64,000 nucleotides of DNA from Syngnathus acus (taxonomy: Eukaryota > Chordata > Actinopteri > Syngnathiformes > Syngnathidae). The DNA is taken from assembly GCF_901709675.1 (NCBI RefSeq), contig NC_051103.1, positions 6,185,501 through 6,249,500 of the forward strand, in the 5' to 3' direction. Shown piece by piece: positions 28,484 through 39,953 of the stretch. The notes below the pieces were generated by a model. That model was not told the DNA's origin, did no database searches, and saw only the letters and a program-made list of their open reading frames with translations. Each line of letters opens with the position of its first letter. Within the stretch, counting starts at the first letter, position 1. A program made the translations under genes and the position numbers.

Positions 28484-28888
28484 TAATGCAGTCATACAGA
28501 CAAAAACAAACACGTCACTACTAATATCCGTGGCTCAAAAAGCTACAATAATAGAAAGTGTCATAAAATTCATACACAAATATTCTTCATCTTTTGTGAT
28601 AACAACTGTCAAAGATGTTAAATTATTGGATTCTGTTGATGTTGCCTCCAAACGGTCCAAAGGACGCCCGCAGCGGACTGTACCAAACGGACTCCTACAT
28701 AGGGGTGACCTTCAACAAATGAGCGACAAAAATCAGTATTTTGTCCAAAGTATAAGAGAGCTTGGATATATTTTTAATTTAAACGCCGTTTTAGACATTT
28801 CCCGTGGAATACGTTATCAGCTAATGTTCGCTTAATGTAAATAGACACGTTGATGGCCCCGAGACTGGTCAGGTGATACATTCCGCTT

Positions 28889-28898
28889 CGCCATTTTG
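28889..28898 (+). promoter_or_regulatory. YY1-like site upstream of atp6v0c
   Basis: CGCCATTTTG matches the YY1 core (GCCATNTT) about 195 bp upstream of the atp6v0c start codon. Position and motif suit a housekeeping promoter, but no further evidence is available. Confidence 0.35.
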
Positions 28899-29091
28899 TG
28901 CCTCTGCACCCGGTATTTATCACAAGAGTCGTGACTGAGGTGCGATACAAGCTACTGCTAGTTTAGTTGGACGCGTCTTGCCTTTTTCATCCGCCTACTC
29001 AAGCCCTTCGGCTGGGTTTCCCTTTTTCACTCGACGTAGTCACCTCACTCCTTTTCTGCTGTCTTTTTTAAAACGTATTTTTTGTGGAACC

Positions 29092-31633
29092 ATGTCGGCC
29101 GAAAGTCCCGAATACGCCTCGTTCTTCGCAGTGATGGGTGCCTCTGCGGCGATGGTGTTTAGCGGTAACTATCACTCAAGCTTGTCTTTAATATCGTCAA
29201 AATATTATGCTTATTTTTTTTTATAACCATGTTGTTTTCAACAAAATGGCGACGTGTGTGTTTTTATTGTCATTTTACGCCAACAGCTTCCACCAAGTTC
29301 CGCTCGAAATGACAACCGTGAAATGGGTCTTCAAGCTAGCTCGCTAATGTCAGTTGCTCAATTTAATTAAAAAAGCATTTGTTTTCGGTTTAGTCGAGTC
29401 GTAGCTGAATGGTTTTATCACAGTATAGCAGGCAATCAAGCTAATAGTGCTAAAGCTAACAGATGACGTCCACCAAAATGAACCTAAATTTAAACAGACT
29501 GAAAAATAAATTCTCACATTATCAATTCTCACACACGGAAACACTCGTATAAATAATGCATTAGAATCAACAAAGTAGAATCCTTAAATGGTTTGACGAA
29601 TATCACAGAGGCTGGCCACAAAATTCCACGTGTAACGTCAGAAGAATGAAGAATTATTATGACATTGGAACTGCAGTAGACTGTTTTCCCCTGTAGACCA
29701 AACAGATTGATCGATTGTTCTAGTCTGCACCACAAGATAATTATGCAAGATTTCCGTGTAGTTTGGTGTATCATAGCTAATACAGTCCTAGTTGTGGTTT
29801 ATTGAATTGGGCATTTACGGACAGGCCATATTTTAAAGTCTCTGTCAGAGTTGAATCACTCTTGGGGGATTGAGAATATCACGAACTGTCGTTTTGGGAA
29901 CTGGGCTCGGAGGGCTAACTTCCTTGTAGCTCACAGGAATGACACCAAGTCACATGACAATCACATGATGAGCCTTCTGACTCGTACCAGCCATCTGACT
30001 GGTCTTGTGAAAAATTCTTGAGAGGAATACCTTGACGTGACGTCTGTTTAACGTGTCAGGTGTTTTATTTTATGGACACGAAACAAGACTCTGCGGTCTT
30101 TAGGCTAAACCGCAAGGTAGCTGCAACACCGAATTGATCAGAAGTTAGATCGCTAGGAGCAATGTCGAGAAGTGACAGCTGGGGAATTAGCATCCTGTGG
30201 GGTGAGGGGTTTGCGCTTTCTTGGAGAGAGAGAGAAGCGGAACTAATCAAGTTGGTGCCGTGGCGACATTACCTGCTGTTTCTGCTTGGCTTCACAAGCT
30301 TCAGTCAACATAATGTGTGCTTTTGGGATTTTACGATTCATTTAGCTGCAATAAGATCTCTTTCCTCCGATGGAAAGCATTGTGTGCACTCAATGTATTG
30401 AATTAAGTATCAGTAGTTAAATGATCCCACGGCTAATCTTGGCTACGCCAGCTCTCAACACATTGCCACAAGAAACGAGTTAAGTGAGAGCATCCCCAAG
30501 ATGTCTCTTGAGGCCTTTTAGATGCTATTAAGTGTTCTGTAGAGAGCTCCCGTGCACTTCTCCATGTCTTTTGTTCACAGGCCACATCAGCAATGCAGCG
30601 TGTTGACTGAGCCACGTAGGAACCAGCTTTATTTGGTTACTAATTTCTAAGCTGGGTATTTGTAATGCTCTCAAGAGGCACATGCGTGGGGCCTTGTGCT
30701 TCTTCTGTGTCAGTCTGATTGGAAGAGGAAAAAAAAAAAAGCAATTTGCTAGCTGTCTTTTGCAGCTGCCAAGTCAAGTTCAGGCTTGAAATCCAATTGT
30801 GATATGACCTTGGAACAGGAACTATCTTCTACTCTATTTGAATGGAAACAAATTTCCCCCCATGTCAGCATGCTGGATTTTTGCGAGGAACTGAAAGCGA
30901 CGAGACTTTTTCACATTTCGTCATTCGGACGCGATGTCTCGTCTGTGCAAATCCTAACTGGTTTCGTTTTGTCCTGTTCCACGGTAGCCCTGGGAGCGGC
31001 CTACGGCACGGCCAAGAGCGGCACGGGCATCGCCGCCATGTCGGTGATGAGGCCGGAGCTCATCATGAAGTCCATCATCCCTGTGGTCATGGCGGGCATC
31101 ATCGCCATCTACGGCCTCGTCGTCGCCGTGCTGATTGCCAACAGCATCACAGAGCGGGTCACCCTCTACAAGTGAGTTTACTTCCATGCAATTTTGTCAC
31201 CCGTTTTTATGAAACAAATTTTGAAGAGAAAACAATACACTGAATTAATTGAATTAAAAAAAAAAAACAAAAAAAAACAATAGAATAAAATACAAATACT
31301 ATTCAAAATGTCAGTTTTCACATGCCTTCAAACTAAAACCTGTACCTTAACAGGAAATGCAAAAATAAAACACCAAAGCAAACGTCAAGAATAAAACTTA
31401 AATAAGACTTTCTGTCTCCGTGTTCAAGGAGCTTCCTCCACCTGGGGGCCGGCCTAAGCGTGGGCCTGAGCGGGCTGGCGGCCGGCTTCGCCATCGGGAT
31501 AGTGGGCGACGCGGGCGTCAGGGGCACGGCTCAGCAGCCGCGACTTTTCGTGGGCATGATCCTCATCTTGATTTTCGCCGAGGTCTTGGGTCTCTACGGG
31601 CTCATCGTCGCCCTCATTCTGTCCACGAAATAA
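29092..31633 (+). CDS. atp6v0c: V-type proton ATPase 16 kDa proteolipid subunit c
   Basis: Subunit of the proton-conducting c-ring of the V-ATPase Vo sector in lysosomes, endosomes and synaptic vesicles. Three exons: 29092-29164, 30988-31171 and 31429-31633, giving 153 residues (human 155). It has four membrane helices. The first is [19 protein letters not shown], followed by the conserved loop [20 protein letters not shown], and helix four is [20 protein letters not shown]. The proton-carrying glutamate of helix four is present (FAEVLGLYG, about residue 137). The start [12 protein letters not shown] is the conserved N-terminus. The gene lies directly downstream of tbc1d24, as in mammals. The intron after residue 24 is 1.8 kb. 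Confidence 0.98.
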
Positions 31634-32584
31634 ACGCGGGCCGCCACGCATCACCTCTCCGCTACAAGATCTGGCCCACGTGTCGCTGCTGGAGAAGGAG
31701 TGTGAATTGTGTGTGAGTGTGCGTGTGTGTTGTGAGGGTGGGGTGGTCTATTTGTAAAATTTCTCCAACACCAAGTGGAAGAAGAGAAGATGGTATCAAA
31801 AAGAATCAAAATGGCTCCGTGATAGGGTCTCATCTCAACAATGTGTACAAATTTGGTAGTCGACTTGTAAATGAGCTATATAGTCATTTGTCTGTCTTGT
31901 GTGTGTGTGTGTTTGCGTTTCAAAACAATTGTATGATGAAAGTTCCTCAGCACCCCCCACTCTCCACTCCACTCCACTTATTTGGGGCCTGGAGCAGCGC
32001 TCTTGAAAGAGCTGACCAAATTCTCCTGCGGGATGATCTCGAGGATCTCTTTGTAAAATGGACTTTTTTTTTCCTTTCTCCTCTCCGCTGATTTTATTTA
32101 TAAGAAATTGTCCATTAAACTGTTGATATGCATCAAGTCTAACTTCCCAAGATATATATTTACATCTATACAGACATAGATAGGTTGAATATGCTAAGTG
32201 GCTGGAATTCTTCAGGATGTAGTTGTCGGTTTCCTCATTTCCGACGGCCCAGGCTGTGTCGCTGTTGGGCCGGGAGTTGTCATGTGTAGCTGTGTTCCAA
32301 TCATTAACTGCGAAAAAAATCGTTCTCAATGTTTTTCCCTGTAGTACTGATGTTTGCATTAAAGGCGCGAGCGTGCGTGTGCCCAGTTTCGGGTCTCCCA
32401 AACGCTCCCCATCATCGTACCCCTTATCTGTTGCTGTACCTCGTTTTTTTTTTCCCCTTCCATTCCAGCAGCTTGAATCCTGCACGGATATATTTCGCAA
32501 GTCCTGAATGCACAAACCTTATGATCCTGTATTATATTTTCACAAGCAAATTAGTACAGTCAAAGCCAAGTTCATAAATTCTTG
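31634..32584. other. atp6v0c 3' UTR, tail-to-tail with nubp2
   Basis: Non-coding interval between the stop codons of two convergent genes. An ATTAAA hexamer at 32114-32119 suits a roughly 0.5-kb atp6v0c 3' UTR. There is no other gene signal. Confidence 0.55.
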
Positions 32585-32590
32585 TTTATT
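32585..32590 (-). terminator. likely nubp2 polyadenylation signal
   Basis: AATAAA on the minus strand lies 35 bp after the nubp2 stop codon. The 3' UTR is therefore probably very short. Confidence 0.6.
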
Positions 32591-32624
32591 TTTTAGTTTT
32601 AACACACTGGGATAAACTTTTCAT

Positions 32625-34207
32625 TCAGGTGATTTGAAGGCTGTTGAGGAGAGTCTGAGTAATTCCGCTAATGGCACTGAAGGTGGCGCTGTCTGGGAAT
32701 GACTTGAGGAAGTCTTTGCCTTGCTCCACACTTGCGCTCAGCTGAGGATCCAAAGGCACCGAACCTGGATGGGAGACGGATGCCCATCACTTATGACACT
32801 CAATGATTTGGATCTTAATAAGCCATTATTAATTTAACTATCACATTTCCTCGCTGACAATATGGTCAATTTGTTTTAACTCACCTAAGAAAGGTGAGCC
32901 GGTAAGTTTGGCCAACTCTTCACCACCACCTTTGGAAAATATATTACTGCATTCCTAGAAGAAAAGGAAGAATATTAGTCAAAATATTTTTGGTAAAAAA
33001 AAGGAGCCGGGACAAAATTCCACTCACTGAGCAGTGCGGGCAAACGAAGCCGCTCATGTTTTCTACGATCCCGAGGATGCGCACTCCAGTTTTCTTGCAG
33101 AAAGTCGCCTCTCTCCTGACATCCCCCGTTGACACCGCCTGCAAGACCATGCAAGGGGCTTTTAAGAAAACGTCGAAAAATGTAAGTGTTGAAGTTCACG
33201 TCATCTGTCGTGTGTTCTTTACCTGAGGGGTGGTGACTAAAACCGCCCCGTCAACTACTTTGTGCTTCTTGAGGTTCTCCAAGATGGACAAATGCTCGTC
33301 AGATGTCCCCGGCGGCGTGTCCACCAGCAGGACATCCAACTCGCCCCATGCCACGTCTGACACAAACTGACCAATCATTGCTAGGAAGACAAAAAGGTGC
33401 AAAAAAAAATTCTCATGAAGGTTCCCTCCACATTTGATTAGAAACTAGGCAACCTGTTTTCTTGGGCCCCCTCCACACCACAGCTTCGTCCGGGTTGTCC
33501 AGTAGGAAGCCGATGGACATGAGAGCTAGGTTTTTCTCCGCGTCGGCATACACGGGCACCCAGCCCGAGTCGCACTGGTGCACATCTTGACGATGCACGT
33601 TCAGCATGCGCGGGATGCTCGGGCCGCACAGGTCGACGTCCAGGATGCCAACCTGGTGGAATAAAAAGTTATTGTGCTGTACATGATGGCCCAAAAGGTT
33701 GGGTGATAATGCTGACATTTATGACAGGGACTTCCTTTTGGCCCAGCATGTAAAAGTAATATAATCAAATGAGCTTTTCTTTGAGTTATAAATGATCACC
33801 AGCCTTTTTGCCAGCATGCCTCAGTGCCAGAGCTAGCTCGGTGGTGATAGTGCTCTTCCCCACACCTCCTTTTCCGGACAGAACCAAGATCACATGGCGC
33901 ACTTGGGCTAGGCTGCTGCTATCTAGAAAGGAAGAACACGTTATGTGTAGTGGTGGGAATGAATGGACAACAAACATCGCGTTATTGCACTTTATTTTTA
34001 AGGTAAAACTACTTTCTGTTTGTCCGTTTTTCAAAATATGAATGCAATTACAAAATACAGCAGTAAACGAATCCAACGACATTCGGATTTTTTGCTTGTA
34101 TTAGCCATTTGAAAGACGCTTAAACGTTTTATTCGTATCTGTTATTATAATCCTACAGGTGTCTAGAAGAATTGTAAACTGACGAAACACTCACCGTTCT
34201 GTTCCAT
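32625..34207 (-). CDS. nubp2: cytosolic Fe-S cluster assembly factor NUBP2
   Basis: P-loop ATPase of the Mrp/NBP35 family that forms the NUBP1-NUBP2 scaffold on which cytosolic 4Fe-4S clusters are built. Seven exons in transcript order: 34207-34195, 33922-33804, 33652-33454, 33380-33223, 33138-33028, 32954-32885, 32764-32625, giving 269 residues (human 271). The first exon carries only four codons plus one base. The deviant Walker A is [10 protein letters not shown] (residues 20-29). Further motifs are [40 protein letters not shown] and [15 protein letters not shown]. The C-terminal cluster-binding CXXC is Cys196/Cys199, followed by Cys202. The exon 2 to 3 junction needs a GC donor at 33803-33802 to stay in frame. 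Using the nearby GT would shift the frame of the rest of the protein. Neighbours nubp2-spsb3-eme2 match human 16p13.3. Confidence 0.96.
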
Positions 34208-35772
34208 AACTGTTATTAGTAAACTACGCAGCATCGGTACACATTGAATGCCGAGCGCACTTCCGTAAATGGCCACCTGACTAATCTCAGCCAATCGAAT
34301 GCCGCTTACAACTCTAAAGTGGCCAACGGCAGAGCGCGTGGCGTTCAATTCCTTCATAGTTGCTCGGATTTTTTTTTATTTTAATTTGCAGTAACTGTAA
34401 CTGACTTATCATACTCGAGAGATATGCTTAGTCGTAGAAGTAACCGTTTAATATATTTTCTTAAATTAATGTAATTTAAAAAATATATTGATGACTGCAA
34501 GGAGCACGGACGCAAAACCCCTCCCACTTGTAGGTCTTATCCAATGAGCGGAAGACGGAGGCGTGGCCAGGTCATGTTTACGTCTGGGGGGAGAGGAAGT
34601 GGGCCACAGCAGAGTGCACCTGTCGCACGCTCGGTGTGGTGGCACGCTGACCGTGAAATGAGCCACTGCTGCGAGGCAAGTCACTAGAACATTCCAGTAA
34701 GGTAAGACCACGAACCTTTTGTTTTTAATATAACTTAGACTGACAAAATTTCATTTCTGCACGCTGAGGCTGCACATGTGCTATCTGATGTCACATCGCT
34801 GTCTGACAGTTCAACCACTTGCTGGCTTTGATTTGATGATGTCATTACAATTGCATTGGCAATGCTTATTAGTATTCGAAACGAATGTCAAACTAACTCA
34901 TTGAAGCTGTTCACTCACACCACAATACTGGCTGCTCATGAGTCCAGATGATGCATTTCCAGTATGTAGGCCAAAACCCACTTAAAGCGAACCCAGCCCC
35001 AGACTAACTAATCTAAATTGTTGGCAATTATCTGGTCCACCTGCTTGGAAAAGCAGTGACCAGCTGCTATGAACACTGGTGGCGCGGGCCCAGGCAAATC
35101 GATCTACAGTACTACTGCAATTTCTCATGTAACAGGTTAAGATGACTTACAGTAACTTGTGAATTTGTCAATCATTATTTAAAAAAACTTTTTTTTTTTT
35201 TTAAAGTTCCCTCAGCTATTTTCTATTCTATATTTTATTGCTATAATTTACATTATGCCCTGTTGTATATCTTATAATGAAATAAATAGCATACTTCTTT
35301 GAAAGGAGTTGGAAATGATCTTTCAGAAGCTGCAAGGTGAACGTCAAATGCTCGACATACAGTATGTGACCTAATTTGTGCACAAGTATAGATGAGACTT
35401 GCTCCAGCCGACATGGCGGCACACTATCAGCAGAAGGCTGGATTTAAACGTTGCACATACCAATTGCGGCATATGGGAGAGGTAGAAAATAGGCACACTA
35501 GAACGCAACGCTGCGTATGCTGACTGCGAGGAACCTGAATGAAATAAAACGCAGGGTAATACACCGTACCGTATTAAAGTCATGTATCTTTTATTGATTT
35601 CAGAGCTTGATCTGATTTGAGGGAAGCTACAATACCAAAAGAAGGTAAGTTGCCATCTAATGAATTGAGTTGACAGTATTTCCTATGGGAAGAATGGACT
35701 ACAAATTACAATGATTGACTTGAAAATGCTGCCTTCTCGGAACAGGGGGCTTGACATTTGGCCAGGAACGAA
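34208..35772. other. nubp2/spsb3 divergent promoter and spsb3 5' non-coding region
   Basis: A likely untranslated first exon of spsb3 ends at about 34700 (AGTAAG then gtaagacc). The interval then holds intron to the acceptor just before the coding exon at about 35744. I see no coding sequence in it. Confidence 0.45.
34259..34265 (-). promoter_or_regulatory. ETS/GABPA-like site near the nubp2 start
   Basis: CGGAAGT on the minus strand about 50 bp upstream of the nubp2 ATG matches the ETS/GABPA core, and a CCAAT sequence follows at about 34292. Both suit a TATA-less housekeeping promoter. The region up to about 34690 is shared head-to-head with spsb3. Confidence 0.4.
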
Positions 35773-37326
35773 ATGTCCCAGGGGATGGATTCCGTCACGA
35801 TGATGCCAATATCATCTGAAGGGCAAGAATGGGAAAGCCAAACAACAACACAGGTCCAGTGTCAATCAAACTTGCATTGATTGATGATTGATCACTTTCC
35901 CAAACTGGAATACACTGTTGTATCATGCAGATCAGTGACGTGGAGTCTGAGGTGGATGACCTGGTGACCCAGACGGGCCCTGAGCTGATGGAAGTGGTGT
36001 CCCCATCCAGACTGGCGCCCGTGCTCGGGGAGGCTTTCTGCCAATGTGCCTGGGGAGACGAGCCGAACCCGGGCTTTGGGATCAGCGCCGACTGCCTCTG
36101 TGGGGAGGACGACGACGTCGACGGTGTGCTCAACAGTGGATGTTCATTTAAAAAAAAAAAAAAAAAGTATGAGATCGTATGAATGTTTGTTCCTAATCAT
36201 ATCTATCTTCAGACTTTGACTGGGTATGGGACCAACGCATGAAGTCGTCCGGCGCCTTCCTCAGCTGCGACGACCGGAAGGTGAGCTTCCACTCGGACTA
36301 CAGCTGCGGCACGGCCGCCATCCGCGGAACCAGAGAGCTCACCGAGGGTCAACACTTCTGGGAAGTCAAGATGACCTCGCCCGTCTACGGAACGGACATG
36401 GTATATACTCATAATAGTATACTCGTAATAAAATATGTAAGGTCTCTCTTCCACTTGCTTGTATGTGTTTTCTGCAGATGGTTGGAATTGGAACTGCAGA
36501 GGTGAACCTGGAGAAGTTCAAGTATAACTTTGGCAGCCTGTTGGGTCACGACGAAGACAGCTGGGGGCTCTCCTACACAGGTTTGGGGTTGAAACTGGGA
36601 TTAGCGATAGTCTCGTTTTAAAGGAAAGATGTTGCTTTGTCGCCGCCTTGTGGTTTCTTCGGGAAATTACAAGCATTTTGGGCCTTGCTGTTTTTGTCTT
36701 GAAAATATGTTTTTTATGTCTTGTATAGGTCTCCTCCAGCATAAAGGTGAGAAAGTGGACTTCTCCTCTCAGTTCGGTCAAGGCTCCATCATCGGACTGC
36801 ACTTGGACACCTGGCACGGTACCTTGACCATCTACAAGAATCGACGCTGCGTAGGTGTGTTCCTCAACTTTTTGGGTCACTTGCCAGGGCCAACATCTCA
36901 ATTATCTGCCCTCCAGGTGTCGCTGCCACCAAGCTGCAGAACAAGAAGCTCTACCCCATGTTGTGCTCCACAGCAGCCAAGAGCAGCATGAAGGTGATCC
37001 GCGCCTGTTACACGCCCACATCCCTGCAGTACCTCTGCTGCACGCGCCTTCGCCAAATCCTCCCCGCCTGCCCGGATGTTCTGAGCGCCCTGGAGCTGCC
37101 TCCGGGCCTGCTCGCGCTCCTACGCCGGAGGCTCGGCTGGGTGTTCTCCGTTATGCAAGACGAGGGGTCAGGCCCAGTCGTCCTCAGTGCCTGCGACTCG
37201 CCCAGTTCGGAAGCGGAACATTGTCCCGAGTCACCGTGTGGTCGCTCCCCGCTGACGCCGCCCAGCAGCGACAACGAAAGTTCAGAGCCAGAAGATCATC
37301 AGAGTAAAAGATGCCGCTGGACATGA
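35773..37326 (+). CDS. spsb3: SPRY domain-containing SOCS box protein 3
   Basis: Substrate receptor of an Elongin B/C-Cullin E3 ubiquitin ligase. In mammals SPSB3 targets SNAIL and nuclear cGAS. Six coding exons: 35773-35853, 35931-36123, 36213-36400, 36478-36580, 36729-36854 and 36917-37326, giving 366 residues (human 355). The N-terminus is acidic and low in structure (to about residue 90). The SPRY domain runs from about 92 to 255, with [78 protein letters not shown] and [18 protein letters not shown]. The SOCS box follows ([15 protein letters not shown] to [10 protein letters not shown]). A Ser/acidic-rich tail ends in [10 protein letters not shown]. It is head-to-head with nubp2 and tail-to-tail with the EME gene. 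A polyadenylation hexamer is at 37743-37748. Confidence 0.97.
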
Positions 37327-37828
37327 AGCCTGCCGCTCCCATCAGTAAGTCTGTGGCAATTGTTGCCGTTTAAGATGAATTGAACGCTCAACTTGTCTGA
37401 ACTGAAATGTGACAATTGACAAGCATCATTTCTAGCGGTAGAGCTTCAAGCGGAAATGACGGCAAACATTTTCTTTGTACTATGCAGCCCCATTAGTCTA
37501 AATGTGCTAGCCAGATTAATATTGCATTCATTACTTGGACTTGGCTTCTGCTTTGCTCTCTTTGTAAGCGATATTCAACAGATTAGACCCCCCCCCCTGA
37601 AAAAATTTAAAAAAAAAAAAGTGGAGGGAAAAGCTCAGTTGAAATGTAATAGGAGCGATCCATATCAGGAAAGAAATTAATGACTTTTTGATACTATGAA
37701 TATAACCTTTTGTAACATCACTTTCTTACTTGTACACTAAAAAATAAAAACCAAAAGACAAAAAAAAAAGTTCTGCTGCAGGTTTTTAAGTGAATGCTGT
37801 AACAAGATGTACTGTAAACATTTTCAAG
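37327..37828. other. tail-to-tail 3' UTR interval of spsb3 and eme2
   Basis: About 500 bp between the two stop codons. The plus-strand AATAAA at 37743-37748 suits spsb3. I found no AATAAA or ATTAAA on the minus strand here for the EME gene, so its message may end inside spsb3 or use a variant signal. Confidence 0.5.
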
Positions 37829-39641
37829 TCAGTCCAGGACTAGTTCCGGGTTTTGAGCGGTGAGGCAGCGGTAAACTCTAGTAGAAATCTCGGGTCCCAC
37901 CCGCCTGTCTTTGCCTTCGCCCTTCACTGCCAGATCGGCCAGCAGTTTCTTTCGTTCCGCCTCTGAGCCTGATGCCTTGTAAGCCTGCAATGTAATCAAC
38001 CGAGAATTATTCTCACACACACACTTGATACACCTCACTGAGGTCCAAGGCGTACCTGCAGCAGTAGCTGCGGCGACGGGTAAGCGGCTGTCACACAGGA
38101 AGCCGTGGCCTGACTGACTCTGTTGAGCTGCTGGATCTGCTTGCTCCACACCTGCTTGAGCCCGGAGCCGTCCTTCTCCACCCGCACCCCGCTGGCCCAC
38201 GAGCCGTCCACGCAAAAGGGCAGCTCCGACTGCTCCGTCAGCTGCCTATACGGAGAAGCGGAACAAGAGGTGGGAGTAACTCGCATGCGTTCTCTGACAT
38301 TGTGCTGTCGATTTAAATTCACCCCTCTGGAGCGACGTACTTAAAAGGGCGTTTGGACAAGGACTTGGTGACGGCGCACACGTGGTCAGTGACGTCCTGC
38401 CAGCCATTCACAAAGACCACGGATATGTTCTTATGAAGCTGCAGATACACGAGAACCTGAGCAGAATGCAAAGGACGCGTTCAGTATGTCTTTTCAGCAA
38501 CGGCAGCAGATGCGATATGACTAACCTCCTCTACGTCCAAATTCCCCCCGCCGTATTTGGATTGGATTGTTTCCCCTAATGTGTGTCTCCTGTTGGTTAG
38601 AAGCACATCATCTGCAGTTGACAAACCTGACTCAAAAACAAGGTATGACGAATGATAGTGTATCTTTTGACAGTCACCTGTAATCCATCTGGGACTCGGT
38701 TACCAAGAGAGTGATCGCCTTTACACCGTCCCGATCGAGGAAAGGACCGAGGACAGAGTCCACCACTGGTTCTTCCTCATTGTCCATCATCTGTAGTAAT
38801 AATTACACATGCAAGTAAATTCAGGTGGGATTTTTCTTGTCTCCATAAATACCAGACGCACAGGAACAGCCACTTACTTTTTTCACAGAGGTAACCATGT
38901 CTAAGAATTCAGATGGACGTAGCACCTGCACGAGCTGGTCCTCCGCAACCGTTCCAGCGCCATCCTCAGCCAGCTGGACACAGTCAGACATTTTACGGTG
39001 ATGATCACTCTTTGCTATGTTCATAAAAAGAGAGAGGGATTCTTTCACCTGAGGTAAATCCCTGATCCATGTGATGCTGTTTGGAAGGCGCTGCTGTTGG
39101 ATGCTGTACCTCCATTCAAAAGATGACAGGGTGCCTAACAGGATGTCACAGCCTCCCTGTTGCAGGAGAGCTGCAGCCAAAGGACAGGTAAGCCGAAAAA
39201 AAAATTTCAAATGGTATTAGAATATTTTTGATGGTTTTAGGAAAGAGGTGGGGTTAAATGTGATCAATAGCAACTTTATAAAAGCAGCAAACCTGAATCG
39301 ATGCAGACTGTTAAGCGTTTGAGATAATTCTCCGGCTTGAGACTGTTAAGATGTTGTGCAGCTTCTTTTCTTTCCTGCTGCTCCTTTCTCTTCTCTTGCT
39401 TCTCTCGCTCCTTCGCAGCTCGCTTCTTCTCTCGAGCCTCCCTCCGTTGCAACGCTCTCTCCCTATCCGCCTCGATTTCCTCCTTGGAACGGCGTTTTTT
39501 TGCTGGACTCGGCCGATCGTGCCCTGGCGGGGAAAAGTTTCGATCTCCGGAGTCTTTAGCACTTTCGTCACGCTGTAAATCGTCTTTTGATTCTTCATCG
39601 ACCTCAGTATCTGAATCGGAAATTTCCCATATCGCAGACAT
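37829..39641 (-). CDS. eme2: crossover junction endonuclease EME1/EME2-type subunit
   Basis: Non-catalytic XPF/MUS81-family partner that directs MUS81 to branched DNA such as stalled forks and recombination intermediates in the nucleus. Seven exons in transcript order: 39641-39293, 39170-38878, 38790-38678, 38589-38526, 38456-38341, 38245-38056, 37984-37829, giving 426 residues. The N-terminus is acidic ([15 protein letters not shown], with a SUMO-binding-like core). A strongly charged, probably coiled segment follows at residues 47-95. The nuclease-like domain has [32 protein letters not shown] and [16 protein letters not shown]. The C-terminal helix-hairpin-helix region has [28 protein letters not shown] and [15 protein letters not shown]. 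The length is closer to human EME2 (379) than EME1 (570), and the spsb3-nubp2 neighbours match the EME2 locus. EME1 cannot be excluded. Confidence 0.9.
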
Positions 39642-39917
39642 TTTAATCAGAAAAATGCTACAAATCCCAACGATCGATTAAAAAACGTTTTGTTTACATT
39701 CTGCATGTGACGGTGTCCTCCGAGGGTCATTTCAGAAAGGCACCTTACGGTGTTCGTTGGTGATCAAATTTAAAAACCGCGTTTAATATTTTTGGCTGTA
39801 ACACACTAACATGTGTTATAGAATGTTAGTATCAGTGCTTTAATATTCAATAAGAACAATTTGAAGACGTTTTAATTGCCTATGGGTGGTAAAATGGCTC
39901 AACAGTTTTTGAGACTA

Positions 39918-39925
39918 TCACGTGA
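39918..39925 (+). promoter_or_regulatory. CLEAR/E-box-like palindrome in a bidirectional promoter
   Basis: TCACGTGA, flanked to ATCACGTGAT, is eight of ten to the CLEAR consensus GTCACGTGAC bound by TFEB/TFE3. It lies 209 bp before the ATG of the MFSD1-like lysosomal transporter. USF or MYC family factors bind the same core. Confidence 0.45.
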
Positions 39926-39941
39926 TGAAGGTAGTAGCATC

Positions 39942-39953
39942 TGCGCTTGCGCA
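39942..39953 (+). promoter_or_regulatory. NRF1-like site in the eme2/mfsd1-like promoter
   Basis: TGCGCTTGCGCA differs by one base from the NRF1 palindrome TGCGCATGCGCA. It sits between two start codons 492 bp apart on opposite strands, which makes a shared bidirectional promoter likely. Confidence 0.5.

Larger units (their letters stand above)
26118..28888. other. tbc1d24 3' UTR and intergenic region before atp6v0c
   Basis: AATAAA hexamers at 26169-26174 (52 nt after the tbc1d24 stop) and at 26623-26628 suggest alternative 3' ends. Beyond these I see no gene. The longest open frame (28332-28835) has no family resemblance and runs through a dispersed repeat (28454-28510). CTCF-like motifs are at 27317-27336 and 28464-28483. 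Confidence 0.5.

Noticed and set aside
28332-28835. 163-codon-range open frame upstream of atp6v0c
   Set aside because: It runs through a dispersed repeat with a CTCF-like core, has no family resemblance and no splice or promoter context. It looks like a chance frame.
32223-32507. Open frames in the atp6v0c 3' region
   Set aside because: No homology, no splice partners and location in the 3' UTR interval between convergent genes.
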